64,000 bases of DNA from JBIOHP01 sp044449065. GTDB lineage: Bacteria; Bacteroidota; Ignavibacteria; UBA10030; SZUA-254. Numbering within the stretch: position 1 is the stretch's first letter; the number at the start of each line of letters is the position of its first letter. The stretch spans positions 3,958-67,957 of the forward strand of contig JBIOHP010000022.1 in the NCBI GenBank assembly GCA_044449065.1, in the 5' to 3' direction. A model generated the notes under the pieces. That model was not told the DNA's origin. It worked only from the letters and a program-made list of their open reading frames with translations, and made no database searches. Shown here piece after piece: positions 42,463-51,432 of this stretch. The position numbers and the translations under genes are program-made.

Positions 42463-45400
42463 TTACTCGAAGAAGTATTGTACGATGGGTTTTAGAGCTC
42501 TCTCTTTGTTCCTATAGAAATCTCGAGAGCATATTCTTTCAACTCGCCAGCCAGCACGTTCGAGTATACTTTGCCTTTCTATGTCACTTTCAAATAATTG
42601 CCCCCATTCATCGTAGTGAAATTCCCAACCATCGCATTCAATAGCTAACACTTTTCCATTTTGATCTGTAGCGACTAGATCAATTTTAAAACCGCAAGAT
42701 TTATATTGTGGAAAAACTGTAAGCCCATAATTTTCGAGTAGTGAATGGACTTCTTTTTCAAATTCACTATCCCATGGTTCTGTCTCGGGTTTAAGGGTAG
42801 ATGGATCTTGAACATATCTGAGGAAATTCTTAATTTGAATCTGAGGAAACTCATTGGGAGGGACAGAAACAAAACAATATACTTGATTTCGAGCCCTCGT
42901 AAGGGCAACGTTTAGTCGTTTTTCACCGTCCTTTGTACTCATAAATGTAAAAAGACGTGGGGAGGAATTTGATGCATACCTGAAGCTATACAGAATTACA
43001 TCGCGTTCATCACCTTGGAAGCCATCGGCTGTCTCAACTATAAGTCGGATTTTCTCGCGTGTGGCGGCATCAATGCGATCAAATGCGACTTCTTTTAAGT
43101 ATTCAACTTGCTCACGAAAAATTGAAAGTATGCCGAATGATTTCTCTCGATACTCAGGTTTCTTGAGTAACTCGATAAGCTTGGCAATTAAAGCATCTGC
43201 TTCCTGATGGTTAACTTGTGAGTCTGGAGAATCTACTGCATCTGGAACCTGGACCAAGTTAAGTATGGGACCTAATTGATTTCCGAAGCTACTTCGAGCC
43301 ATCAATAACTTACGATTATAAAATTGTTCATTCGAGAAGCGAATGATCTCTGGATATGACCTAAAGTGTTCATTCAGGAAAACTGAAGACGGAGCAAGTA
43401 CATTACAAAGATCAAATAGTGAATTGTCCTTGCAGTCAAAAGAGCGTCCGAATCTAATTTGAGGTATTTTGTATTCTCTTAATAACGATTCGTTACGGTT
43501 CCCGTCGATAAATCGTACGTCAGCGTTGGGAAGCTGTTTATCATCGCCAACAATAATTGCCTTTTTGGCACGATAGAGTAGCGGAATGGCAGAAGGTATA
43601 GCACACTGCGATGATTCATCAATTATGACATAGTCGAATAAGCCTGGCTTTAAAGGAAATATACGAGCAACATCTTCAACGCTCATTATCCAGCACGGAA
43701 GAGCTGTGATGATTGAATCATAGTCGATGCTGGATTTCAATTCTTCAAAAGATGCAAAGTTCTTCTTACCTTTCTGCAACACCTTAGCGAAGTATTTAAG
43801 ATTCTGAGAGTGTTTACGTGTGGCAAGTTTTTGAGAAAGATTAGCTTTAATCCCTATTTTTATAGTACGCTTGACGTCTTCAAACCTCTGGAGTTCAAGG
43901 GCTTGGATTTCTTTTGAAATAACATGAGATGGTCGAGGAAAGGAATTTTCCATCAGATCTATCTCTGTGCATAAATATCGTGCTTCCAAAATAGTAGACA
44001 AATTTGAATAATATTCTTGGAATCGTGACTTATTTTGAAAATACAATTCTCTTAGTATGGACAAAATAGCTCGCGAATTCCTGCTGAAGGATATATCTAT
44101 CGACTGAAGTGTTAAAAATGTAGGTAGCTTAGTAAATAGTTCATTTATATGTTCGACGTAATCTTTACAATCATTTAATTCTGTTTTATTGAAAAAGTCG
44201 CTAACTTTTTTAATCAAGGAACCCGAAAAACGATCCGAAAGAGAAGATATTATCGCAACCGCTTCCTTTTTGTGGATATGTGAGTTGAGTGCGATACAAG
44301 CTTTCTTGATCCTCTCGCCTAAATCGTTCTTTGAAAAATTCTCGAGATTTTCAAATGTAACATAATTATTGAATACCTTAACGAGGGTTGTTTCGATATT
44401 GAGACGGTCAACATAGTGTTCAAGTAATTGAATACGTTTTTGAATCTCTGAAGTGAAAAGAAATCGTGATTCTATCTGAGAGTCGCATGCAATTTGAGGT
44501 AACCCGAGATATTCGAGATTACTCTTAAGCTTTGATTGTATTGTAGCATAAATTTCCATCGATTCAAGAAAAGCTTCAATGATGTTTAAAGCCTTCTTAT
44601 CTATCGATGAGATAGATGTTTGGAGAGCTATACACAGAACTTTTCTTGATTTGTAAAAATCAGGAGATAGCCAACGAAACCAAGAAGTATGTCGGGATTC
44701 ATAACTAAGTAATGCTGACTTGATTTGATCGACGGTCAATTCACCTAGCCTAACCTGAAGTGCCTTTTCAGCAAGTGAAAACAATTCCTTCGCTTTTTGT
44801 TTGATCTCCCGAAGATGATTGCAGTCGGTCAAGATTGTATCTGAATTTGCATTTGCTTCTTTGAGCTTATTGAAAAGGGTCAATTGGACTTGGTTTGTAC
44901 AATTGTCAATATGTGATTGAACATAACTTTCGATCTTGGGATGTATCTCTTCGATTTTTTGTAATCGTAGTTGTGCTTCTTGAGTTGAAAGGATGGATGA
45001 ACACCCGAGTTGAGCTAATAATGATTGCCGATCCTGCCTTGATAACTGGGATAATTCGTTTTCAAAATGTGATAAAAATAAATGTATTTCATCTTGAAAT
45101 AAATAAATATCTTCGACGGACTGAGGTAGTTTATTATTATGATCCAAATCAACGAACTGCTTGAAATATTGATCTATCGAAGAGAGTAAGTTGAAATATA
45201 TCCCGGTTTGTTCAATTAAGGATACTTGCTCATTTGGTTCAATAGTTTGGGTTTTGTCTAACAAGTTCCAACATTGGATTGATACGAACCGTTTTGATAA
45301 TTCACCTATTGTTGTTTGGAATTTATCGATTTTGATTTTTTCGAAAGCGCAAGAGGAATTGAATTCACACTTAAGTTTAGCTATTTGATCGTCAATCTTT

Positions 45401-46644
45401 GAAAGAATATCATTTGAATGTTCCCATTGTCGGAAGAATTGTTCAGCATCTCCAGAATGAATATCTGCAGTAATGCTATCAACCGCATCTTTAAGGTGTT
45501 TCTTAGAAGTTTTATCGTCTTTTAGTAACGTGGTGTGGAGATAAGGGATGTTGAGTGTATCAAGTTTTTCTGAGACAACTTCAAGAGCTTTATTCTTTTG
45601 ACTGGAAACTAATACGGAGTGTCCATTAGCTACAAGGTCACATATAACATTGGTTATCGTTTGAGATTTACCAGTGCCTGGTGGTCCTTGGACCACAACA
45701 AGATCTGTCAGATTTGCTTTGTGTACCACCTGACATTGTCGGGTGTTGTTAGCAAACGGGAAAAGAAGCTGTTTGCGTATTGGTGATTTAACTTCTCCTT
45801 CTTCAGACAATTCAGTTGTCTCGAGCAATGTCTTCAATGCTGTCTCGGAGAAATGATCAAGCGACAATTGTGCAAGTTGTTTTAGGTTTTCGATGATGTA
45901 GACGTTGTCTTTCTTGGGCAATGCGATGCCGGCGGAATTATAGATTTGAAACTTACATCTTTCCAGCTTAGAGGGAGTCGTGTTATCGAAGCTTATGCCG
46001 CTTAAACGGCATGGAACAATTGCGGGATGAATATTTGTTATTTTTTCCAGAATCTCATTGATTCGGTTAATTGAAAACGGAAGTCCAGAGTCCTCGAGTG
46101 AAACAAATTCATCAAATCTTTGATTTGCCGTTTCAGGATAAAGTTGAGTCAATGCAAATGAATTCAGACGAACATTATCCTCGGCTAGTGTGATTTTCAA
46201 TCCTTGATTGGAATATTCTATTTTAGCTGGAATTGTGATGATGGGGGCAAAGACCTCTTTGCCTTCTTCTGTGTTGCCGACAACGAAAAGATAATTATAT
46301 AATATTTCAAATTCGTATGGATTATTTAGGTAGTTGTCATAGAGCCTGAGAAGCTTAATGAAAACAGAGGATTCAGCTCGAACCACCTTTTCCGGTTGGG
46401 GTTCATTCGTTCCAAAAAAAGAATCATTGTCTTGGGTACTCTCATGATTAGTAATATCAATCTTTTCCTGTGGTTTTTTGACAATTAACGAATCTAACTG
46501 TCCTGATATTAACGATTCATCATGGAATTCTCCCGATAAGTCTATAAAGTGTTTGGCAGTATCCCTGATATTCAAGAATAATTGTTGGCCTCTCCTTGCA
46601 TGCTTCAAGATCTCGTAAAAGTATTGAAAGATGTTGAGGTTCAT
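42463..46644 (-). CDS. SF1 helicase fused to a DUF559-type nuclease (predicted defence)
   Basis: A large 1,393-residue protein. The N-terminal 280 residues are of unknown fold. The superfamily 1 (UPF1/DNA2-like) helicase has Walker A GPPGTGKSQT (about 319), a long coiled-coil insertion (about 400-950), Walker B VIIDESSQC (about 1005), GDDKQLP and VALTRARNQVYCF (about 1245). The C-terminal nuclease domain (about 1295-1393) has FEKEVHSLLENYG, FKIDLVA, LAIECDGWEFH and LERAGWRVERI, matching REase_MTES_1575 (DUF559/Vsr-like). Helicase-Vsr fusions of this kind are known in bacterial antiviral loci. The gene is AT-richer than its neighbours and flanked by repeats. All motor and nuclease motifs look intact. 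It is a solitary gene. Confidence 0.88.
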   Translation of the reverse strand: MNLNIFQYFYEILKHARRGQQLFLNIRDTAKHFIDLSGEFHDESLISGQLDSLIVKKPQEKIDITNHESTQDNDSFFGTNEPQPEKVVRAESSVFIKLLRLYDNYLNNPYEFEILYNYLFVVGNTEEGKEVFAPIITIPAKIEYSNQGLKITLAEDNVRLNSFALTQLYPETANQRFDEFVSLEDSGLPFSINRINEILEKITNIHPAIVPCRLSGISFDNTTPSKLERCKFQIYNSAGIALPKKDNVYIIENLKQLAQLSLDHFSETALKTLLETTELSEEGEVKSPIRKQLLFPFANNTRQCQVVHKANLTDLVVVQGPPGTGKSQTITNVICDLVANGHSVLVSSQKNKALEVVSEKLDTLNIPYLHTTLLKDDKTSKKHLKDAVDSITADIHSGDAEQFFRQWEHSNDILSKIDDQIAKLKCEFNSSCAFEKIKIDKFQTTIGELSKRFVSIQCWNLLDKTQTIEPNEQVSLIEQTGIYFNLLSSIDQYFKQFVDLDHNNKLPQSVEDIYLFQDEIHLFLSHFENELSQLSRQDRQSLLAQLGCSSILSTQEAQLRLQKIEEIHPKIESYVQSHIDNCTNQVQLTLFNKLKEANANSDTILTDCNHLREIKQKAKELFSLAEKALQVRLGELTVDQIKSALLSYESRHTSWFRWLSPDFYKSRKVLCIALQTSISSIDKKALNIIEAFLESMEIYATIQSKLKSNLEYLGLPQIACDSQIESRFLFTSEIQKRIQLLEHYVDRLNIETTLVKVFNNYVTFENLENFSKNDLGERIKKACIALNSHIHKKEAVAIISSLSDRFSGSLIKKVSDFFNKTELNDCKDYVEHINELFTKLPTFLTLQSIDISFSRNSRAILSILRELYFQNKSRFQEYYSNLSTILEARYLCTEIDLMENSFPRPSHVISKEIQALELQRFEDVKRTIKIGIKANLSQKLATRKHSQNLKYFAKVLQKGKKNFASFEELKSSIDYDSIITALPCWIMSVEDVARIFPLKPGLFDYVIIDESSQCAIPSAIPLLYRAKKAIIVGDDKQLPNADVRFIDGNRNESLLREYKIPQIRFGRSFDCKDNSLFDLCNVLAPSSVFLNEHFRSYPEIIRFSNEQFYNRKLLMARSSFGNQLGPILNLVQVPDAVDSPDSQVNHQEADALIAKLIELLKKPEYREKSFGILSIFREQVEYLKEVAFDRIDAATREKIRLIVETADGFQGDERDVILYSFRYASNSSPRLFTFMSTKDGEKRLNVALTRARNQVYCFVSVPPNEFPQIQIKNFLRYVQDPSTLKPETEPWDSEFEKEVHSLLENYGLTVFPQYKSCGFKIDLVATDQNGKVLAIECDGWEFHYDEWGQLFESDIERQSILERAGWRVERICSRDFYRNKERALKPIVQYFFE

Positions 46645-47237
46645 ATTATTAACTTCTCAAACGGGAAGTGCAAACCGCTTCTAAAAAATGTTCAGAAATA
46701 TTGTTGAGTTGTAATTTCTATTGAAAAATGAAAATAAAATAGAAACATTGGCGGACATCCCACACCGCCACATGAAAATGACGATTGATTAATATATGAT
46801 ATTGCGTGGAAACTGTCAACATCAATTTGTGGAAATCAACTAAAATATTTTGTGGAGTATATTATATGAATAATCGCAGTATAAAAAAATGATAAATAAG
46901 GATTATCGAACATCACCATCAAATGTGTTATTGGCATCAGAATCAATGCCGCTCGGAATAATTGCGTCTCATAGGTTAAGAACAAACGTTGTCTGATCCC
47001 GTCCCGTCACATGAGTATTGACGGGACGGGTGAGTTCGTTTGTTCGCAAAAAAGACGCAATTATTCAGGCATTGATTCTGCAGCCTTGAGTTTTTCTTTG
47101 TTTCTTTCTATTTGCCTCAAGGCAAAAGAAAGAAAAACAGAATTTTGATGAAAAGTGATCGTCTGCCTGAGCAATGAAATTGGGTATGAAACATGATTGG
47201 CATTCAATAATCATTTACGCCGATCAGTGATCGGCTA
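46645..47237. other. non-coding gap with R4 copy 2
   Basis: AT-rich upstream region of the helicase gene (46645-46930; no confident promoter), then R4 copy 2 (46933-47134) and a CGCCGATCA/TGATCGGC palindrome at the end (47219-47239). No gene is seen. Confidence 0.6.
46933..47134 (-). repeat. repeat R4, copy 2
   Basis: Reverse-orientation copy of 26524-26709. Terminal inverted repeats GAATAATTGCGTCT (46956-46969) and AGACGCAATTATTC (47053-47066). The internal hairpin is CCCGTCCCGTCA/TGACGGGACGGG, the same as in R3, where copy 1 has CCCGAC/GTCGGG. Confidence 0.85.
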
Positions 47238-47239
47238 CT
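47219..47239. repeat. R6 palindrome
   Basis: CGCCGATCAGTGATCGGC followed by TAC, just beyond the RND pump stop codon. An inverted relative, GTAGCCGATCACCGATCGGC, lies at about 61320. It may act as a transcript end. Confidence 0.6.
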
Positions 47240-50200
47240 ACACTGCAATCTTATCGTTTTTGGGTAACTCTTTTTTAAATCGTATCGACAGCAACACCGG
47301 TAATATATAGAGCAGCAGAATACTTGAAAGCGAGAACCCCCCGATAATTGCAATGGCAAGCGGCTGCTGCATTTGCGCGCCGGCGCCTAAACCAATTGCT
47401 AAGGGCAGGAGGGCAAAAATTGCCGCGAATGCCGTCATGATGATCGGGCGGAAACGGATAGCGCCGGCTTCGACCAGCGCGTCGGTATATGACATTCCCG
47501 TTTTTTGGAATTTACGGAAGAAATGCACCAGGAATATTCCATTCTCCGCGACGATACCGACAATCAATATGCATCCCATGAAACTCGAAATATTCAAGTT
47601 CACATCGGTCACCCAGAGCGCGAATAATACGCCAAACAACGATAGAATTGTGATGAAATATACCCATATCGGGATGCTGAGCGATTCGAATTCGAGGATC
47701 AATACAAGGAATACCAAGAGTGAAGCGGCGGCAAGAATTTTTGTGAGCGATAAAAATGATTCCTGTTCGGTTTCATACGTTCCGCCATAGGTTAGTGTTA
47801 CGCCGGGAGGAAGGATCACGTTGTCGCGGATTTGCTCCTGGATATCCTGAATCGTGCTGCCGAGATCGCGACCGGATAAGCGCGCGGTCACCGCCACCAT
47901 CTGTTTCAAGTTTTCCCGCGCAATTTCCGATTGTCCCGGATCGATTACAATAGACGCCAGCGTGCCAAGGAGGTACGTACTCCCATTCGGGGAGAGAATA
48001 CGGAGATTTGCAAGATTTTCCGCTCTTGTTCTGTAACTATCAGGAAGCCGGACGCGGACGCCAATCAACTTTTCGCCTTTCTGGATATTGGTAGCAATGC
48101 TTCCCTGGATATCGTTCTGGAGAATCTCCTGAAGATCACCCACGGTTAACCCGGCTCTGCCGATTGCCTTCTCGTCGAAGTTGAGCACGTACGCCGGTCC
48201 GCTGATGGTGATGCCGTTGAAAGCGTCCACAACGCCCCGCACCGTATCGATTGTCCTCGTAATTGATTTTGCGGTCGATTCGATTAAGGTTCTGTTCTCG
48301 CCGAATACTTTTATTTCAATCGGCGATGGAACGTTGGTCAGATCTCCCACCAGGTCTTGAATCGCCTGCCCGAATTCAATTCTCAGCGCGGGCTGCGATG
48401 TTTGAATTCTATCCCGCAGTTCATCAATAATTTCGTCGGCGGATCTCTTCCGTTGTTTCTTGAGTTTTATCAGCATATCGCCGCTATTCGGTTCGGTCAG
48501 GAAAAATCCCAATTCGGTTCCCGTGCGGCGGGAATAGGTCTCCACTTCGGGAATAGAGGTAATAATATTTTCGACGGCGTTGAGCATCCGGTGCGTTTCG
48601 TTGAGCGATGTTCCGGGAGGTGATACGTAATCCAGGATAAAAGCCCCCTCGTCCATCGAAGGCATAAATTCGCTGCCGATCTGCGTGTACAGGACATAAC
48701 TTCCCGCGAGGAGAAATATAATGACGGGGATTACAAGTTTCCGGTGCGCCAACAAGAACCGGAGACTTTGTTTATACCAAAAATAGATTTTTCCTTCCGC
48801 TAAGGTTTCGTGGGAGGTATCGGTTTTCATCCGTATAAGCAAACGCATCAAGAGCGGAACGAAAATAATCGAGAGGAAAAATGAAATAATCAGCGTCAGC
48901 GCCATGGTGAGCGAAAGCGACCGGAAAAAAGCGCCCGTCACGCCCGATAAGAACGCGAAGGGAATATGGATAACGATGGTTGCGGCGCTTGACCCTATGA
49001 CAGCGGGAAGCAATTCCGGAACCGACTCCCGGATACCTTCCATGATGCCGACTTTTTCGCGCTCGGCATGACGGAATGCGTTCTCCGCTATCACAATAAC
49101 GTCATCGATGATGAGTCCTATCGATCCGGCAATGCCGCCTAACGTCATGATATTCAGCGTCTGGTTGAAAACATACAGCATGAGGAGGGTTATTGCAACG
49201 GTAACCGGAATAACCAATCCGGCGATCAGTGTAAGCGGAGTGCTCCGTAAAAATATAATGAGAATGATTATCGCTAATCCCACGCCGATGAGGATGCTAT
49301 CGCGAAGAGCGTCAAGCGAGTCGTTGATGATGAGCGATTCATCATAAAAATTTGAAATATGGACCTGTGGCGGGATTTGATAACGGAGATCGGTTAACGC
49401 TTTTTTCACATCGACTGCGATTTGAACCGAGTTTCCTTCCGGCTGCCGGAGGATATTGATGAGAACCGCTTCCTTGTTATCAGCCGTGACGCGGATGTAC
49501 TCGTCTTTTTCGTTTGGGGTTACCGCAGCTATATCGCTGAGGATAACAGGAGTGTTTCCCCGCGTGGTTACAACGGAATTTTGCAAGGCATACAAAGATG
49601 CATACATATTATCCACCAGGGTAAGGTTGAGATGGAAATTTGCATCCATGAAACCGACAGCGGCGACAAGATTTGTTTTTTGAAGCGCATCGGATACCTG
49701 GCGAATATCCAAATGATACGCGGCAAGCTTGAGGGGGTCGATGGTCACGAGGAACTCGCGGGTCCTTCCCCCGACAATACGGACTTGCGCGACCCCGCGA
49801 ATGCGGCTTAATGCCGGACGCACCGTATAGAGCGCGAGATCGCGGAGTTCGACCAAACTCAAAGTATCGGACGTCAGCGAAAAGCCCATGATGGGGAAAA
49901 AAGTTGCATTCATCCGCTCAACGGTCACGTTCGCAGTGGGAGGAAGCTGGTTGCGGATGGAGGAGATTTTTGCCTGAAGCAATTGCTGACACAGAATAAT
50001 ATCGGTTCCCCAATCGAAATTAATTGAAATTTCAACAGCGCCGCGCGCCGTCTTGGAACGAACATTCCGTACGCCGGGGACAGAATTGATCGCTTCTTCC
50101 AGCGGTTTGGTTAGAGTTACCATTACACGCTCCGCAGGATCCTCGCCGTTATCCGCAAGCACGACAATGCGCGGAAAATTGATATCAGGGAAGATCGAAA

Positions 50201-50300
50201 CCGGAAGATTCAGAGCGGCTGTTATCCCCGCGATCGATAGGATGACGATTGTAAAGAGTATCGCACGGGGATGCCGTTCAAGTTTTTCGGTAAAGCTCAT
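47238..50300 (-). CDS. RND efflux permease
   Basis: A 1,020-residue inner-membrane proton-driven pump of the AcrB/CusA superfamily. Twelve membrane helices sit in the usual 1+5+1+5 layout with two periplasmic porter domains. Conserved marks are LPVSIFPDINFPRI at the N-terminus, GLIIDDVIVIAENAFRH (TM4 aspartate pair used for proton relay) and VLILEFESLSIPIWVY. The TM4 DD pattern fits drug-type (HAE) rather than heavy-metal (HME) pumps, though the PepSY-like partner and Cus-like two-component genes point toward envelope or metal stress. It forms a tripartite system with the adjacent adaptor (4-bp overlap) and TolC. Confidence 0.93.
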   Translation of the reverse strand: MSFTEKLERHPRAILFTIVILSIAGITAALNLPVSIFPDINFPRIVVLADNGEDPAERVMVTLTKPLEEAINSVPGVRNVRSKTARGAVEISINFDWGTDIILCQQLLQAKISSIRNQLPPTANVTVERMNATFFPIMGFSLTSDTLSLVELRDLALYTVRPALSRIRGVAQVRIVGGRTREFLVTIDPLKLAAYHLDIRQVSDALQKTNLVAAVGFMDANFHLNLTLVDNMYASLYALQNSVVTTRGNTPVILSDIAAVTPNEKDEYIRVTADNKEAVLINILRQPEGNSVQIAVDVKKALTDLRYQIPPQVHISNFYDESLIINDSLDALRDSILIGVGLAIIILIIFLRSTPLTLIAGLVIPVTVAITLLMLYVFNQTLNIMTLGGIAGSIGLIIDDVIVIAENAFRHAEREKVGIMEGIRESVPELLPAVIGSSAATIVIHIPFAFLSGVTGAFFRSLSLTMALTLIISFFLSIIFVPLLMRLLIRMKTDTSHETLAEGKIYFWYKQSLRFLLAHRKLVIPVIIFLLAGSYVLYTQIGSEFMPSMDEGAFILDYVSPPGTSLNETHRMLNAVENIITSIPEVETYSRRTGTELGFFLTEPNSGDMLIKLKKQRKRSADEIIDELRDRIQTSQPALRIEFGQAIQDLVGDLTNVPSPIEIKVFGENRTLIESTAKSITRTIDTVRGVVDAFNGITISGPAYVLNFDEKAIGRAGLTVGDLQEILQNDIQGSIATNIQKGEKLIGVRVRLPDSYRTRAENLANLRILSPNGSTYLLGTLASIVIDPGQSEIARENLKQMVAVTARLSGRDLGSTIQDIQEQIRDNVILPPGVTLTYGGTYETEQESFLSLTKILAAASLLVFLVLILEFESLSIPIWVYFITILSLFGVLFALWVTDVNLNISSFMGCILIVGIVAENGIFLVHFFRKFQKTGMSYTDALVEAGAIRFRPIIMTAFAAIFALLPLAIGLGAGAQMQQPLAIAIIGGFSLSSILLLYILPVLLSIRFKKELPKNDKIAV

Positions 50301-51292
50301 TGGATAATCCTCACCCGTGTTGAATCCGGCAAGCCGTAATGTCCCTGAACGATCACCCGGTCGCCTTCGGATAATTCCTTTGCGATAACCTGAACGACCG
50401 AATCCTGCCTGATGCCGACCCGGATATCGATCTTATGGGATATTGAATCTTTCCCCACCACCATGACGCTTGTCGTATTGTTTTCATCATTTCGTAATAA
50501 GGCGGCAACCGGCGCGAGTAAAATTCCGGATTTTCTGCCGATGATGAACGTCGCGTCGCCGAAGAGGGATCGCTGGAGATTGACGTTCGGCTCGCTGAAC
50601 GTGATCTGCACATGCGCAGTTTGCTCAGTGGGATTCAGCAGCGGTTCGATGCGGTTCACGGTGCCTTGAAAAACTTTTCCCGGATGCATGGGGAAACGGA
50701 TGACCGCATGTTGATCTTTTTTTATCGAAGCCAGGGATTGCGACGGCACATCGGCGATGAAGACGAGCGAACGCGGATCGATGAGCGAGGCGATCGGTTC
50801 GTCTTCCGCCGCAAGCTCCATTTCGTTTTTTAATTTATTATTGAGGATGCCCGTAAACGGGGCAGTGACGAGCGCGGTATTGGCGCTTTCCCGCGTTAGG
50901 GCAAGAGCTTTTTCAGCTTCATCGCGTTGGGAAGGAGTAGCTGCGCTCCTGAGGAGTTTTTCCGCTCCTTGAATTGACGCCTGCGATTCCCTTGTTTGAA
51001 TAGTTGCGACCGTTTCTCCTTTTCTGACAGTATCACCGTTAAAAAATTGAAACTTTGTGATCACGCCGTTGATCGGAGAGCGCAATTGCGATTCGCGCTG
51101 GTTGGTGGTGCTTCCGGAAGCCATAACCGTTTCATCGAGCGAGCCGGAGGTAATCGCAGCAACTTTCACGTCGACGGTGATTGAGGGCGATTTTTCGTCC
51201 TGTTCAGCCGGTTTTTTACAACCCATTATTACCAGCGCAAGCATAAGAACGAGGATCGAGCGGACATAATGAGAATTAGTATTATCCCGCAC
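50297..51292 (-). CDS. RND periplasmic adaptor lipoprotein
   Basis: A 331-residue membrane-fusion protein linking the pump to TolC across the periplasm. Lipoprotein signal: LALVIMGC with the lipidated Cys at about residue 25. Lipoyl-like half-motifs INGVITKFQFFNGDTVRKGE and APFTGILN flank a short hairpin (ESQASIQGAEKLLRSA...). Then come a beta-barrel (AVIRFPMHPGKVFQGTV) and a membrane-proximal domain ending SEGDRVIVQGHYGL. The start is a GTG at 51292. The stop overlaps the pump start by ATGA, so the two are translated together. Confidence 0.92.
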   Translation of the reverse strand: MRDNTNSHYVRSILVLMLALVIMGCKKPAEQDEKSPSITVDVKVAAITSGSLDETVMASGSTTNQRESQLRSPINGVITKFQFFNGDTVRKGETVATIQTRESQASIQGAEKLLRSAATPSQRDEAEKALALTRESANTALVTAPFTGILNNKLKNEMELAAEDEPIASLIDPRSLVFIADVPSQSLASIKKDQHAVIRFPMHPGKVFQGTVNRIEPLLNPTEQTAHVQITFSEPNVNLQRSLFGDATFIIGRKSGILLAPVAALLRNDENNTTSVMVVGKDSISHKIDIRVGIRQDSVVQVIAKELSEGDRVIVQGHYGLPDSTRVRIIQ

Positions 51293-51327
51293 GAGACCCC
51301 CTGCGATGCCTAAAACGCATCGCGTCC

Positions 51328-51367
51328 CCCTTTGCCGAAGGCACCACCTTGTGGCGTAAGGGGGACA
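51328..51367. repeat. long hairpin inside the efflux cluster
   Basis: GTCCCCCTT (51328) and AAGGGGGAC (ending 51367) enclose GCCGAAGGC and CCACCTTGTGG mini-hairpins. It sits between tolC-like and adaptor genes and could attenuate or process the transcript. Confidence 0.6.
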
Positions 51368-51432
51368 AACGTAAGTTTGTAGATCGGAGATAACTTACAT
51401 CGGGATATTTCATCATGCGAGAACGATCATTC

